The notes beneath the pieces were generated by a model. It saw nothing but the letters and a program-made list of their open reading frames with translations. It ran no database searches and was not told the origin of the DNA. Shown here piece after piece: positions 47,657-60,659 of a DNA stretch of 64,000 nucleotides (position 1 is its first letter; every line of letters starts with the position of its first letter). Source of the stretch: Arachis hypogaea (Eukaryota; Streptophyta; Magnoliopsida; Fabales; Fabaceae); the NCBI RefSeq assembly GCF_003086295.3, contig NW_027255455.1, forward strand, positions 434,001-498,000, in the 5' to 3' direction. A program made the position numbers and the translations under genes.

Positions 47657-50600
47657 AACAAACCTAAAAAACCCTAAAAACCTTAGAAAACTCTAAAAAA
47701 TCCTAAAAATTATAGAAAATCCTTGAAAACCCTAAAAAACCCAAACAACGATAGAAAACTCTAGAAAACTGTAAAAAACCCTAGAAAACGCTAAAAATTC
47801 TAGAAAATCCTAAAAAACCCTAAAAAACTCTAGAAACTCTAGAAAATCCTAGAAAACCCAAAAAAAAACCTAGAAAACCGTAAAAAACCCTAGAAAAGAT
47901 TAGAAAACCCTAAAAACCCTAAGAATCATAGAAAACCTTAAAAACCTAAAAAATCCTAGAAAACCCAAAAAAATCCTAAAAACCCTAGAAAACCCTAAAA
48001 AACCCAAAAAATCCTAAAAAAATCCTAGAAACTCCTAAAAAACCCTTAAAACCTTAAAAAATCCTAGAAAACTCTAAAAACCCTAAAAAACACTTAAAAC
48101 CCTAGAAATCTCTAAAAACCTAAAAAATACTAGAAAACCCTAAAAAATCCTAAAACCATAGAAAACTCTAAAAAACACTAAAAACCTAAGAAAAACCTAA
48201 AAACCCTAAAAAAACTCTTAAAAATCATAGAAAACCCCAAAAAATCCTAAACACTAAAAACAATCCTAAAATTTCCTAAAAACCCTTAAAACCTTATAAA
48301 AAACCCTAAAAACTTTAAAAACCCTAAAAATGCTAAAAACCCTAAAAAACACTAAAAACTCAAGAAAACCCTAAAAATCCTAAAATTCCTAGAAAAACCC
48401 TAAAAACCGTAGCAAACCCTAAAAAATCTTAGAAAACTCTGGAAAACCCTAAAAACTCCCAAAAAACCCTAGAAAACCATAAAAAACTTTAGAAAACCCT
48501 AAAAAACTCTAAGAAACCCTAAAAACCCTAAAAAACTCTCAAAACCACTAGAAAACCCTAAAAAACCATAAAAAACCTAGAAAACCCTAAAAACCACTAA
48601 AACCCCTAGAGAATCCTAAAAACTCCTAAAAAACCCTACAAAATCCTAAAAACCCTAGAAAACCTTAAAAACTCTAGAAAACCCTAAAAAACCCTAAAAA
48701 CCCTAGAAAAAACTAAAAACCTAGAAAACGCTGAAAAAAAACCATAAAAAGCCTAGAAAACCCTAACAACCCTAGAAAAACCTAAAAAAAACCTAGGGAA
48801 TTTTAGGGTATTTAAGCGTTTTCTAGGGTTTTTTTATGGTTTTCTAGTATTTTCTAGGGTTTTCTAGTGTTTTCTAGGGTTTTCTAGGATTTTTAGGAGT
48901 TTCTAGGGTTTTTAATGTTTTTTAGGGTTTTCTAATGTTTTTTAGGGTTTGTTATGGTTTTCTAGTATTTTTTACGGTTTTTACGGTTTTTTATGGTTTT
49001 TATGATATTTTAGGGTTTTCTAGGGTTTTTATGGTTTTCTAGAGTTTTCCAGGGTTTTTCCGATTTTTTGGAGTTTTTTAGGATTTTCTGGAGTATTTAG
49101 AGTTTTTTAGGGTTTTCTACGATTTTCTTAGAGTTTTTTATGATTTTCTAGTGTTTTTAGTGTTTTCTTGGCTTTTTTAGGGATTTCTAGGCCTTTTTTA
49201 GGTTTTCTAGGGTTTTGTAGCGTTTTCTAGGTTTTGTAGTTTTTTGGTGTTTTCTAGGATTTTTAGGGTTTTCTAGGGTCTTTTAAAGTTTTTTTTTGGA
49301 TTTTTTAGGATTTTTAGGATTTTCTAGGGTTTTTAGGGTTTTTAGGATTTTTAGGGTTTTCAAGGGTTTTTTAGGGTTTTCTATGGTTTTTAGTGTTTTT
49401 TAGGGTTTTCTTGAGTTTTTTATGATTTTCTAGGGTTGTTAGGGTTTTCTAGGGTTTTTTAGGGATTTCTAAAGTTTTTTAGGTTTTTTAGGGTTTTTTA
49501 GGATTTTATAGGTTTTTTTAGGATTTTATAGGTTTTTTTAGGTTTTTTAGGATTTTCTAGGATTTTTAGGGTTTTCTAGGGTTTTTAGGGTTTTTAGTGT
49601 TTTTTAGGGTTTTCTAGTATCTTTTATCTTTTTTAGGGTTTTCTATGATTCTTAGGGTTTTCTAGGATATTTTACGGTTTTCTAGAGTTTTTTGGGGTTT
49701 TTTAGGCTTTTTTAGAGTTCTAAGAGTTTTTTAGGGTTTTCTTGAGTTTTTTAGGATTTTCTAGAGTTGTTAGAGTTTTTAAGGGTTTTCTAGGGTTTTT
49801 AGGGTTTTCTAGGATTTTTAGGGTTTTCTACGGTTTTTAGGATTTTCTAGGGTTTTTAGTGTTTTTTAGGGTTTTCTAGGATTTTTAGTGTTTTTTAGGG
49901 TTTTCTAGTATCTTTTAGCTTTTTTAGGATTTTCTATGATTCTTAGGGTTTCTAAGGTTTTCTAGGATATTTTACGGTTTTCTAAGGTTTTTTGGGGTTT
50001 TTTAGGCTTTTTTAGAGTTCTAAGAGTTTTTTAGGATTTTCTTGAGTTTTTTAGGATTTTCTAGAGTTGTTAGAGTTTTTTAGTGTTTTCTACGGTTTTT
50101 AGGGTTTTCTAGGGTTTTTTAGGCTTTTTAGTATTTTTTAGGGTTTTCTAGGATTTTTAGTGTTTTTAGGGTTTTCTAGTATCTTTTAGCTTTTTTTAGG
50201 GTTTTCTATGATTCTTAGGGTTTTTTAGGGTTTTCTAAGGTTTTCTAGGATATTTGACGGTTTTCTAGGGTTTTTCGGGGTTTTTTATGCTTTTTTAGAG
50301 TTTTAAGAGTTTTTTTAGGGTTTTCTTGAGTTCTTTTTGGATTTTCTAGAGTTGTTAGAGTTTTTTAGGGTTTTCTAGGTTTTTTAGGATTTTCTAGGGT
50401 TTTCTAGGATTTTTAGGGTTTTCTAGGGTTTTTAGTGTTTATAGGGTTTTCTAGAGTTTTTTTAGGATTCTCTAGGGTCTTTTCGCGTTTTCTAGGATTT
50501 TGAAGGGTTTTTTAGGGTTTTATAGGGTTTCCTTTTCTAGGATTTTTATGGTTTTGAGGATTTTTTAGGAATTTCTAGGGTTTTTTAGGGATTTTAGAAT

Positions 50601-50660
50601 TTTTCGCATTTTCTAGGGTTTTTGTAGGGTTTTTTAGTGTTTTATATAGTTTTTTGGGTT
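47657..50660 (+). repeat. Family B HOR copy B6
   Basis: A-arm 47657-48794, CCTAGG switch 48792-48797, T-arm 48795-50660 (total about 3004 bp). Very close to B7 and B8 by eye, differing by scattered substitutions and small indels. It keeps the AGGATATTTGACGG piece near 50250, shared with B5 but lost in B7 and B8. Confidence 0.93.
48786..48815 (+). repeat. A-to-T switch of family B (representative)
   Basis: The A-arm ends AAAACCTAGG and the T-arm begins GGAATTTTAGGGTATTTAAG; CCTAGG at 48792-48797 is a perfect 6-bp palindrome. Same type at 45726, 51791 and 54817; CATAGG at 57829 and CCTTGG at 35376 are single-base variants. Inverted forms are at 39079 and 40988. Family A instead switches with AAAAATC followed by a poly-T run. 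Confidence 0.88.
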
Positions 50661-53600
50661 AACAAACCTAAAAAACCCTAAAAACCTTAGAAAACTCTAA
50701 AAAATCCTAAAAATTATAGAAAATCCTTGAAAACCCTAAAAAACCCAAACAACGATAGAAAACTCTAGAAAACTGTAAAAAACCTAGAAAACGCTAAAAT
50801 TCTAGAAAATCCTAAAAAACCCTAAAAAACTCTAGAAACTCTAGAAAATCCTAGAAAACCCAAAAAAAAACCTAGAAAACCGTAAAAAACCCTAGAAAAG
50901 ATTAGAAAACCCTAAAAACCCTAAGAATCATAGAAAACCTTAAAAACCTAAAAAATCCTAGAAAACCCAAAAAATCCTAAAAACCCTAGAAAACCCTAAA
51001 AAACCCAAAAAATCCTAAAAAAATCCTAGAAACTCCTAAAAAACCCTTAAAACCTTAAAAAATCCTAGAAAACTCTAAAAACCCTAAAAAACACTTAAAA
51101 CCCTAGAAATCTCTAAAAACCTAAAAAATACTAGAAAACCCTAAAAAATCCTAAAACCATAGAAAACTCTAAAAAACACTAAAAACCTAAGAAAAACCTA
51201 AAAACCCTAAAAAAACTCTTAAAAATCATAGAAAACCCCAAAAAATCCTAAACACTAAAAACAATCCTAAAATTTCCTAAAAACCCTTAAAACCTTATAA
51301 AAAACCCTAAAAACTTTAAAAACCCTAAAAATGCTAAAAACCCTAAAAAACACTAAAAACTCAAGAAAACCCTAAAAATCCTAAAATTCCTAGAAAAACC
51401 CTAAAAACCGTAGCAAACCCTAAAAAATCTTAGAAAACTCTGGAAAACCCTAAAAACTCCCAAAAAACCCTAGAAAACCATAAAAAACTTTAGAAAACCC
51501 TAAAAAACTCTAAGAAACCCTAAAAACCCTAAAAAACTCTCAAAACCACTAGAAAACCCTAAAAAACCATAAAAAACCTAGAAAACCCTAAAAACACTAA
51601 AACCCCTAGAGAATCCTAAAAACTCCTAAAAAACCCTACAAAATCCTAAAAACCCTAGAAAACCTTAAAAACTCTAGAAAACCCTAAAAAACCCTAAAAA
51701 CCCTAGAAAAAACTAAAAACCTAGAAAACGCTGAAAAAAAACCATAAAAAGCCTAGAAAACCCTAACAACCCTAGAAAAACCTAAAAAAACCTAGGGAAT
51801 TTAAGGGTATTTAAGCGTTTTCCAGGGTTTTTTTATGGTTTTCTAGTATTTTCTAGGGTTTTCTAGTATTTTCTAGGGTTTTCTAGTGTTTTCTAGTGTT
51901 TTCTAGGATTTTTAGGAGTTTCTAGGGTTTTTAATGTTTTTTAGGGTTTTCTAATGTTTTTTAGGGTTTGTTATGGTTTTCTAGTATTTTTTACGGTTTT
52001 TACGGTTTTTTATGGTTTTTATGGTATTTTAGGGTTTTCTAGGGTTTTTATGGTTTTCTAGTGTTTTCCAGGGTTTTTCCGATTTTTTGGAGTTTTTTAG
52101 GATTTTCTGGAGTATTTAGAGTTTTTTAGGGTTTTCTACGATTTTTTTAGGGTTTTTTATGATTTTCTAGTGTTTTTAGTGTTTTCTTGGCTTTTTTAGG
52201 GATTTCTAGGCCTTTTTTAGGTTTTCTAGGGTTTTGTAGCGTTTTCTAGGTTTTGTAGTTTTTTGGTGTTTTCTAGGATTTTTAGGGTTTTCTAGGGTCT
52301 TTTAAGGTTTTTTTTTGGATTTTTTAGGATTTTTAGGATTTTCTAGGGTTTTTAGGGGTTTTTAGGATTTTTTAGGGTTTTCAAGGGTTTTTTAGGGTTT
52401 TCTATGGTTTTTAGTGTTTTTTAGGGTTTTCTTGAGTTTTTTATGATTTTCTAGGGTTGTTAGGGTTTTCTAGGGTTTTTTCGGGATTTCTAAAGTTTTT
52501 TAGGTTTTTTAGGGTTTTTTAGGATTTTATAGGTTTTTTTAGGATTTTATAGGTTTTTTTAGGTTTTTTAGGGTTTTCTAGGATTTTTAGGGTTGTCTAG
52601 GGTTTTTAGGGTTGTCTAGGGTTTTTTAGGGTTTTTAGTGTTTTTTAGGGTTTTCTAGTATCTTTTATCTTTTTTAGGGTTTTCTATGATTCTTAGGGTT
52701 TTCTAGGATATTTTACGGTTTTCTAGAGTTTTTTGGGGTTTTTTAGGCTTTTTTAGAGTTCTAAGAGTTTTTTAGGGTTTTCTTGAGTTTTTTAGGATTT
52801 TCTAGAGTTGTTAGAGTTTTTTAGGGTTTTCTAGGGTTTTTAGGGTTTTCTAGGATTTTTAGGGTTTTCTACGGTTTTTAGGATTTTCTAGGGTTTTTAG
52901 TGTTTTTTAGGGTTTTCTAGGATTTTTAGTGTTTTTTAGGGTTTTCTAGTATCTTTTAGCTTTTTTAGGGTTTTCTATGATTCTTAGGGTTTCTAAGGTT
53001 TTCTAGGATATTTTACGGTTTTCTAAGGTTTTTTGGGGTTTTTCAGGCTTTTTTAGAGTTCTAAGAGTTTTTTAGGATTTTCTTGAGTTTTTTAGGATTT
53101 TCTAGAGTTGTTAGAGTTTTTTAGTGTTTTCTACGGTTTTTAGGGTTTTCTAGGGTTTTTTAGGCTTTTTAGTATTTTTTAGGGTTTTCTAGGATTTTTA
53201 GTGTTTTTAGGGTTTTCTAGTATCTTTTAGCTTTTTTTAGGGTTTTCTATGATTCTTAGGGTTTTTTAGGGTTTTCTAAGGTTTTCTAGGGTTTTTCGGG
53301 GTTTTTTATGCTTTTTTAGAGTTTTAAGAGTTTTTTTAGGGTTTTCTTGAGTTCTTTTTGGATTTTCTAGAGTTGTTAGAGTTTTTTAGGGTTTTCTAGG
53401 TTTTTTAGGATTTTCTAGGGTTTTCTAGGATTTTTAGGGTTTTCTAGGGTTTTTAGTGTTTATAGGGTTTTCTAGAGTTTTTTTAGGATTCTCTAGGGTC
53501 TTTTCGCGTTTTCTAGGATTTTGAAGGGTTTTTTAGGGTTTTATAGGGTTTCCTTTTCTAGGATTTTTATGGTTTCGAGGATTTTTTAGGAATTTCTAGG

Positions 53601-53682
53601 GTTTTTTAGGGATTTTAGAATTTTTTCGCATTTTCTAGGGTTTTTGTAGGGTTTTTTAGTGTTTTATATAGTTTTTTGGGTT
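50661..53682 (+). repeat. Family B HOR copy B7
   Basis: A-arm 50661-51793 and T-arm 51794-53682 (total about 3022 bp). In the third sub-repeat, near 53285, the 20-bp piece containing AGGATATTTGACGG is missing, as in B8. An extra GGGTTGTCTAGGG piece is present near 52582-52612. CTTTTCGCG is at about 53501. Confidence 0.93.
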
Positions 53683-56600
53683 AACAAACCTAAAAAACCC
53701 TAAAAACCTTAGAAAACTCTAAAAAATCCTAAAAATTATAGAAAATCCTTGAAAACCCTAAAAAACCCAAACAACGATAGAAAACTCTAGAAAACTGTAA
53801 AAAACCCTAGAAAACGCTAAAAATTCTAGAAAATCCTAAAAAACCCTAAAAAACTCTAGAAACTCTAGAAAATCCTAGAAAACCCCAAAAAAAAACCTAG
53901 AAAACCGTAAAAAACCCTAGAAAAGATTAGAAAACCCTAAAAACCCTAAGAATCATAGAAAACCTTAAAAACCTAAAAAATCCTAGAAAACCCTAAAAAA
54001 CCCAAAAAACCCTAGAAAACCCTAAAAAACCCAAAAAATCCTAAAAAAATCCTAGAAACTCCTAAAAAACCCTTAAAACCTTAAAAAATCCTAGAAAACT
54101 CTAAAAACCCTAAAAAACACTTAAAACCCTAGAAATCTCTAAAAACCTAAAAAATACTAGAAAACCCTAAAAAATCCTAAAACCATAGAAAACTCTAAAA
54201 AACCCTAAAAACCTAAGAAAAACCTAAAAACCCTAAAAAAACTCTTAAAAATCATAGAAAACCCCAAAAAATCCTAAACACTAAAAACAATCCTAAAATT
54301 TCCTAAAAACCCTTAAAACCTTATAAAAAACCCTAAAAACTTTAAAAACCCTAAAAATGCTAAAAACCCTAAAAAACACTAAAAACTCAAGAAAACCCTA
54401 AAAATCCTAAAATTCCTAGAAAAACCCTAAAAACCGTAGCAAACCCTAAAAAATCTTAGAAAACTCTGGAAAACCCTAAAAACTCCCAAAAAACCCTAGA
54501 AAACCATAAAAAACTTTAGAAAACCCTAAAAAACTCTAAGAAACCCTAAAAACCCTAAAAAACTCTCAAAACCACTAGAAAACCCTAAAAAACCATAAAA
54601 AACCTAGAAAACCCTAAAAACACTAAAACCCCTAGAGAATCCTAAAAACTCCTAAAAAACCCTACAAAATCCTAAAAACCCTAGAAAACCTTAAAAACTC
54701 TAGAAAACCCTAAAAAACCCTAAAAACCCTAGAAAAAACTAAAAACCTAGAAAACGCTGAAAAAAACCATAAAAATGCCTAGAAAACCCTAACAACCCTA
54801 GAAAAACCTAAAAAAACCTAGGGAATTTTAGGGTATTTAAGCGTTTTCCAGGGTTTTTTTATGGTTTTCTAGTATTTTCTAGGGTTTTCTAGTATTTTCT
54901 AGGGTTTTCTAGTGTTTTCTAGGGTTTTCTAGGATTTTTAGGAGTTTCTAGGGTTTTTAATGTTTTTTAGGGTTTTCTAATGTTTTTTAGGGTTTGTTAT
55001 GGTTTTCTAGTATTTTTTACGGTTTTTACGGTTTTTTATGGTTTTTATGGTATTTTAGGGTTTTCTAGGGTTTTTATGGTTTTCTAGTGTTTTCCAGGGT
55101 TTTTCCGATTTTTTGGAGTTTTTTAGGATTTTCTGGAGTATTTAGAGTTTTTTAGGGTTTTCTACGATTTTTTTAGGGTTTTTTATGATTTTCTAGTGTT
55201 TTTAGTGTTTTCTTGGCTTTTTTAGGGATTTCTAGGCCTTTTTTAGGTTTTCTAGGGTTTTGTAGCGTTTTCTAGGTTTTGTAGTTTTTTGGTGTTTTCT
55301 AGGATTTTTAGGGTTTTCTAGGGTCTTTTAAGGTTTTTTTTTGGATTTTTTAGGATTTTCTAGGGTTTTTAGGGGTTTTTAGGATTTTTTAGGGTTTTCA
55401 AGGGTTTTTTAGGGTTTTCTATGGTTTTTAGTGTTTTTTAGGTTTTCTTGAGTTTTTTATGATTTTCTAGGGTTGTTAGGGTTTTCTAGGGTTTTTTGGG
55501 ATTTCTAAGTTTTTTAGGTTTTTTAGGTTTTTTAGGATTTTATAGGTTTTTTTAGGATTTTATAGGTTTTTTTAGGTTTTTTAGGGTTTTCTAGGATTTT
55601 TAGGGTTTCTAGGGTTTTTAGGGTTGTCTAGGGTTTTTTAGGGTTTTTAGTGTTTTTTAGGGTTTTCTAGTATCTTTTATCTTTTTTAGGGTTTTCTATG
55701 ATTCTTAGGGTTTTCTAGGATATTTTACGGTTTTCTAGAGTTTTTTGGGGTTTTTTAGGCTTTTTTAGAGTTCTAAGAGTTTTTTAGGGTTTTCTTGAGT
55801 TTTTTAGGATTTTCTAGAGTTGTTAGAGTTTTTTAGGGTTTTCTAGGGTTTTTAGGGTTTTCTAGGATTTTTAGGGTTTTCTACGGTTTTTAGGATTTTC
55901 TAGGGTTTTTAGTGTTTTTTAGGGTTTTCTAGGATTTTTAGTGTTTTTTAGGGTTTTCTAGTATCTTTTAGCTTTTTTAGGGTTTTCTATGATTCTTAGG
56001 GTTTCTAAGGTTTTCTAGGATATTTTACGGTTTTCTAAGGTTTTTTGGGGTTTTTCAGGCTTTTTTAGAGTTCTAAGAGTTTTTTAGGATTTTCTTGAGT
56101 TTTTTAGGATTTTCTAGAGTTGTTAGAGTTTTTTAGTGTTTTCTACGGTTTTTAGGGTTTTCTAGGGTTTTTTAGGCTTTTTAGTATTTTTTAGGGTTTT
56201 CTAGGATTTTTAGTGTTTTTAGGGTTTTCTAGTATCTTTTAGCTTTTTTTAGGGTTTTCTATGATTCTTAGGGTTTTTTAGGGTTTTCTAAGGTTTTCTA
56301 GGGTTTTTCGGGGTTTTTTATGCTTTTTTAGAGTTTTAAGAGTTTTTTTAGGGTTTTCTTGAGTTCTTTTTGGATTTTCTAGAGTTGTTAGAGTTTTTTA
56401 GGGTTTTCTAGGTTTTTTAGGATTTTCTAGGGTTTTCTAGGATTTTAGGGTTTTCTAGGGTTTTTAGTGTTTATAGGGTTTTCTAGAGTTTTTTTAGGAT
56501 TCTCTAGGGTCTTTTCGCGTTTTCTAGGATTTTGAAGGGTTTTTTAGGGTTTTATAGGGTTTCCTTTTCTAGGATTTTTATGGTTTCGAGGATTTTTTAG

Positions 56601-56692
56601 GAATTTCTAGGGTTTTTTAGGGATTTTAGAATTTTTTCGCATTTTCTAGGGTTTTGTAGGGTTTTTTAGTGTTTTATATAGTTTTTTGGGTT
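53683..56692 (+). repeat. Family B HOR copy B8
   Basis: A-arm 53683-54819 and T-arm 54820-56692 (total about 3010 bp). It shares with B7 the 20-bp loss near 56300 and the GTTTCGAGG variant near 56583. Near 54000 its A-arm reads CCCTAAAAAACCCAAAAAACCC, where B6 and B7 have CCCAAAAAAATCC or CCCAAAAAATCC; B9 has the same B8 form. Confidence 0.93.
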
Positions 56693-58559
56693 AACAAACC
56701 TAAAAAACCCTAAAAACCTTAGAAAACTCTAAAAAATCCTAAAAATTATAGAAAATCCTTGAAAACCCTAAAAAACCCAAACAACGATAGAAAACTCTAG
56801 AAAACTGTAAAAAACCCTAGAAAACGCTAAAAATTCTAGAAAATCCTAAAAAACCCTAAAAAACTCTAGAAACTCTAGAAAATCCTAGAAAACCCCAAAA
56901 AAAAACCTAGAAAACCGTAAAAAACCCTAGAAAAGATTAGAAAACCCTAAAAACCCTAAGAATCATAGAAAACCTTAAAAACCTAAAAAATCCTAGAAAA
57001 CCCTAAAAAACCCAAAAAACCCTAGAAAACCCTAAAAAACCCAAAAAATCCTAAAAAAATCCTAGAAACTCCTAAAAAACCCTTAAAACCTTAAAAAATC
57101 CTAGAAAACTCTAAAAACCCTAAAAAACACTTAAAACCCTAGAAATCTCTAAAAACCTAAAAAATACTAGAAAACCCTAAAAAATCCTAAAACCATAGAA
57201 AACTCTAAAAAACACTAAAAACCTAAGAAAAACCTAAAAACCCTAAAAAAACTCTTAAAAATCATAGAAAACCCCAAAAAATCCTAAACACTAAAAACAA
57301 TCCTAAAATTTCCTAAAAACCCTTAAAACCTTATAAAAAACCCTAAAAACTCTAAAAACCCTAAAAATGCTAAAAACCGTAAAAAACACTAAAAACCCAA
57401 GAAAACCCTAAAAATCCTAAAATTCCTAGAAAAACCCTAAAAACCGTAGCAAACCCTAAAAAATCTTAGAAAACTCTGGAAAACCCTAAAAACTCCCAAA
57501 AAACCCTAGAAAACCATAAAAAACTTTAGAAAACCCTAAAAAACTCTAAGAAACCCTAAAAACCCTAAAAAACTCTCAAAACCACTAGAAAACCCTAAAA
57601 AACCATAAAAAACCTAGAAAACCCTAAAAACACTAAAACCCCTAGAGAATCCTAAAAACTCCTAAAAAACCCTACAAAATCCTAAAAACCCTAGAAAACC
57701 TTAAAAACTCTAGAAAACCCTAAAAAACCCTAAAAACCCTAGAAAAAACTAAAAACCTAGAAAACGCTGAAAAAAAACCTTAAAAAAGCCTAGAAAACCC
57801 TAACAACCCTAGAAAAACCTAAAAAAAACATAGGGAATTTTAGGGTATTTAAGCGTTTTCTAGGGTTTTTTTATGGTTTTCTAGTATTTTCTAGGGTTTT
57901 CTAGTATTTTCTAGGGTTTTCTAGTGTTTTCTAGTGTTTTCTAGGATTTTTAGGAGTTTCTAGGGTTTTTAATGTTTTTTAGGGTTTGTTATGGTTTTCT
58001 AGTATTTTTTACGGTTTTTACGGTTTTTATGGTATTTTAGGGTTTTCTAGGGTTTTTATGGTTTTCGAGTGTTTTCCAGGGTTTTTCCAATTTTTTGGAG
58101 TTTTTTAGGATTTTCTGGAGTATTTAGAGTTTTTTAGGGTTTTCTACGATTTTTTTAGGGTTTTTTATTATTTTCTAGTGTTTTTAGTGTTTTCTAGGCT
58201 TTTTTAGGGATTTCTAGGCCTTTTTTAGGTTTTCTAGGGTTTTGTAGCGTTTTCTAGGTTTTGTAGTTTTTTGGTGTTTTCTAGGATTTTTAGGGTTTTC
58301 TAGGGTCTTTTAAAGTTTTTTTTTTGATTTTTTAGGTTTTTTAGGATTTTCTAGGGTTTTTAGGGGTTTTTAGGATTTTTAGGGTTTTCAAGGGTTTTTT
58401 AGGGTTTTCTATGGTTTTTAGTGTTTTTAGGGTTTTCTTGAGTTTTTTATGATTTTCTAGGGTTGTTAGGGTTTTCTAGGGTTTTTTAGGGATTTCTAAA
58501 GTTTTTTAGGTTTTTTAGGGTTTTTTAGGATTTTATAGGTTTTTTTAGGATTTTCTACG

Positions 58560-60200
58560 ATTTTTTTAGAGTTTTTTAGGATTTACTACGATTTTTTTAG
58601 GGTTTTTTACAATTTTCTAGTGTTTTTAGCGTTTTCTAGGCTTTTTTAGGGATTTCTAGGCCTTTTTTAGGTTTTCTACGGTTTTGTAGCGTTTTCTAAG
58701 TTTTGTAGTTTTTTGGTGTTTTCTATGATTTTTAGGGTTTTCAAGGGTCTTTTAAAGTTTTTTTCGATTTTTTAGGATTTTTAGGATTTTCTAGAGTTTT
58801 CTAAAGTTTTTTATGATTTTCTAGGGTTTTTAGGGTTTTCTAGGGCTTTTAGTGTTTTTTGTGTTTTCTAGGGTTTTCTAGGATTTTCTAGGGATTTTCT
58901 TGAGTTTTTAGGATTTTTTAGGGTTTTCTAGGGGATTTTAGCGTTTTTTAGGGTTTTCTAAGATTTTTAGTGTTTTTTAGTGTTTTCTTGAGTTTTTTAG
59001 GATTTTCTAGGGTTGTTAGGGATTTCTAGGGTTTTCTAGGGTTTTTTAGGATTTTATAGGTTTTTCTAGGTTTTTCTAGGTTTTTAGGATTTTCTAGGAT
59101 TTTTAGGGTTTTCTAGGGTTTTAAGGGTTTTTTAGGGTTTTTACTGTTTTTTAGGGTTTTCCAGGATTTTCAGTATTTTTTAGGGTTTTCTAGTATATTT
59201 TAGCTTTTTTAGGGTTTTCTATGATTCTTAGGATTTTCTAAGGTTTTCTAGGATATTTTACGGTTTTCTAGGGTTTTTTGGGGTTTTTTAGGCTTTTTTA
59301 GAGTTCTAAGAGTTTTTTAGGATTTCCTTGAGTTTTTTAGGATTTTCTAGGGTTTTAGGATTTTCTTGGACTTTTAGAGTTTTCTACGGTTTTTAGGGTT
59401 TTCTAGGATTTTTTAGGGTTTTTAGTGTTTTTAGGGTTTTCTAGGATTTTTACTGTTTTTTAGGATTCTCTACGATTTTTAGAGTTTTTTAGGATTTTCT
59501 ACGATTTTTTTAGGGTTTTTTACAATTTTCTAGTGTTTTTAGCGTTTTCTAGGCTTTTTTAGGGATTTCTAGGCCTTTTTTAGTTTTTCTACGGTTTTGT
59601 AGCGTTTTCTAAGTTTTGTAGTTTTTTGGTGTTTTCTAGGATTTTTAGGGTTTTCAAGGGTCTTTTAAAGTTTTTTTGGATTTTTTAGGATTTTTAGGAT
59701 TTTCTAGAGTTTTCTAAAGTTTTTTATGATTTTCTAGGGTTTTTAGGGTTTTCTAGGGCTTTTAGTGTTTTTTGGGTTTTCTAGGATTTTCTTGAGTTTT
59801 TAGGATTTTTTAGGGTTTTCAAGGGTTTTTTAGGTTTTTTAGGGTTTTCTAAGATTTTAAGTGTTTTTTAGGGTTTTCTTGAGTTTTTTAGGATTTTCTA
59901 GGGTTGTTAGGGTTTTCTAGGATTTTTTAGGGATTTCTTAAGTTTTTTAGGATTTTTAGGGTTTTTAGGATTTTATAGGTTTTTTTAGGTTTTTTAGGGT
60001 TTTCTAGGATTTTTAGGGTTTTCTAGGGTTTTTAAGGGTTTTTTAGGGTTTTTAGTATTTTTTAGGGTTTTCTAGGATTTTTAGTGTTTTTTAGGGTTTT
60101 CTGGTATCTTTTAGCTTTTTTAGGGTTTTCTATGATTCTTACGGTTTTCTAAGATTTTCTAGGATATTTTACGGTTTTCTAGGATTTTTTGGTGTTTTTT
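58560..60200 (+). repeat. Tandem duplication of about 915 bp within the B9 T-arm
   Basis: CTACGATTTTTTTAGGG, CAATTTTCTAGTG, GGATTTCTAGGCC, CTACGGTTTTGTAGCG and AAGGGTCTTTTAAAG follow each other from about 58585, and again in the same order from about 59498. Both copies share TTTTTTACAATTTTC, where the block at 58143 has TTTTTTATTATTTTC and B5-B8 have TTTTTTATGATTTTC. Confidence 0.82.
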
Positions 60201-60659
60201 AGGGTTTTCTTGAGTTTTTTAGGATTTTCTAGAGTTGTTAGTGTTTTTTAGGGTTTTCTAGGGTTTTCTAGGGTTTTTTAAGATTTTTAGTGTTTTTTAG
60301 GGTTTTGTAGGACTTTTAGTGTTTTTTAGGGTTTTCTAGTATCTTTTAGCTTTTTTAGGCTTTTCTATGATTCTTAAAGTTTTCTAAGGTTTTCTAGGAT
60401 ATTTTACGGTTTTCTAGGATTTTTAGGGTTTCTAGGGTTTTCTAGGATTTTTAGGGTTTTTAGGATTTTCTAGGGTTTTTTAGGGTTTTTGGTTTTAGGG
60501 TTTTCTAGGATTTTTAGTGTTTTTTCGACTTTTCTAGTATCTTTTAGCTTTTTTATGGTTTTCTATGATTCTTAGGGTTTTTTAGGATTTCTAAGGTTTT
60601 CTAAGATATTTTACGGTTTTCTAGGATTTTTTGGGGTTCTTTAGGGTTTTTTAGAGTTC

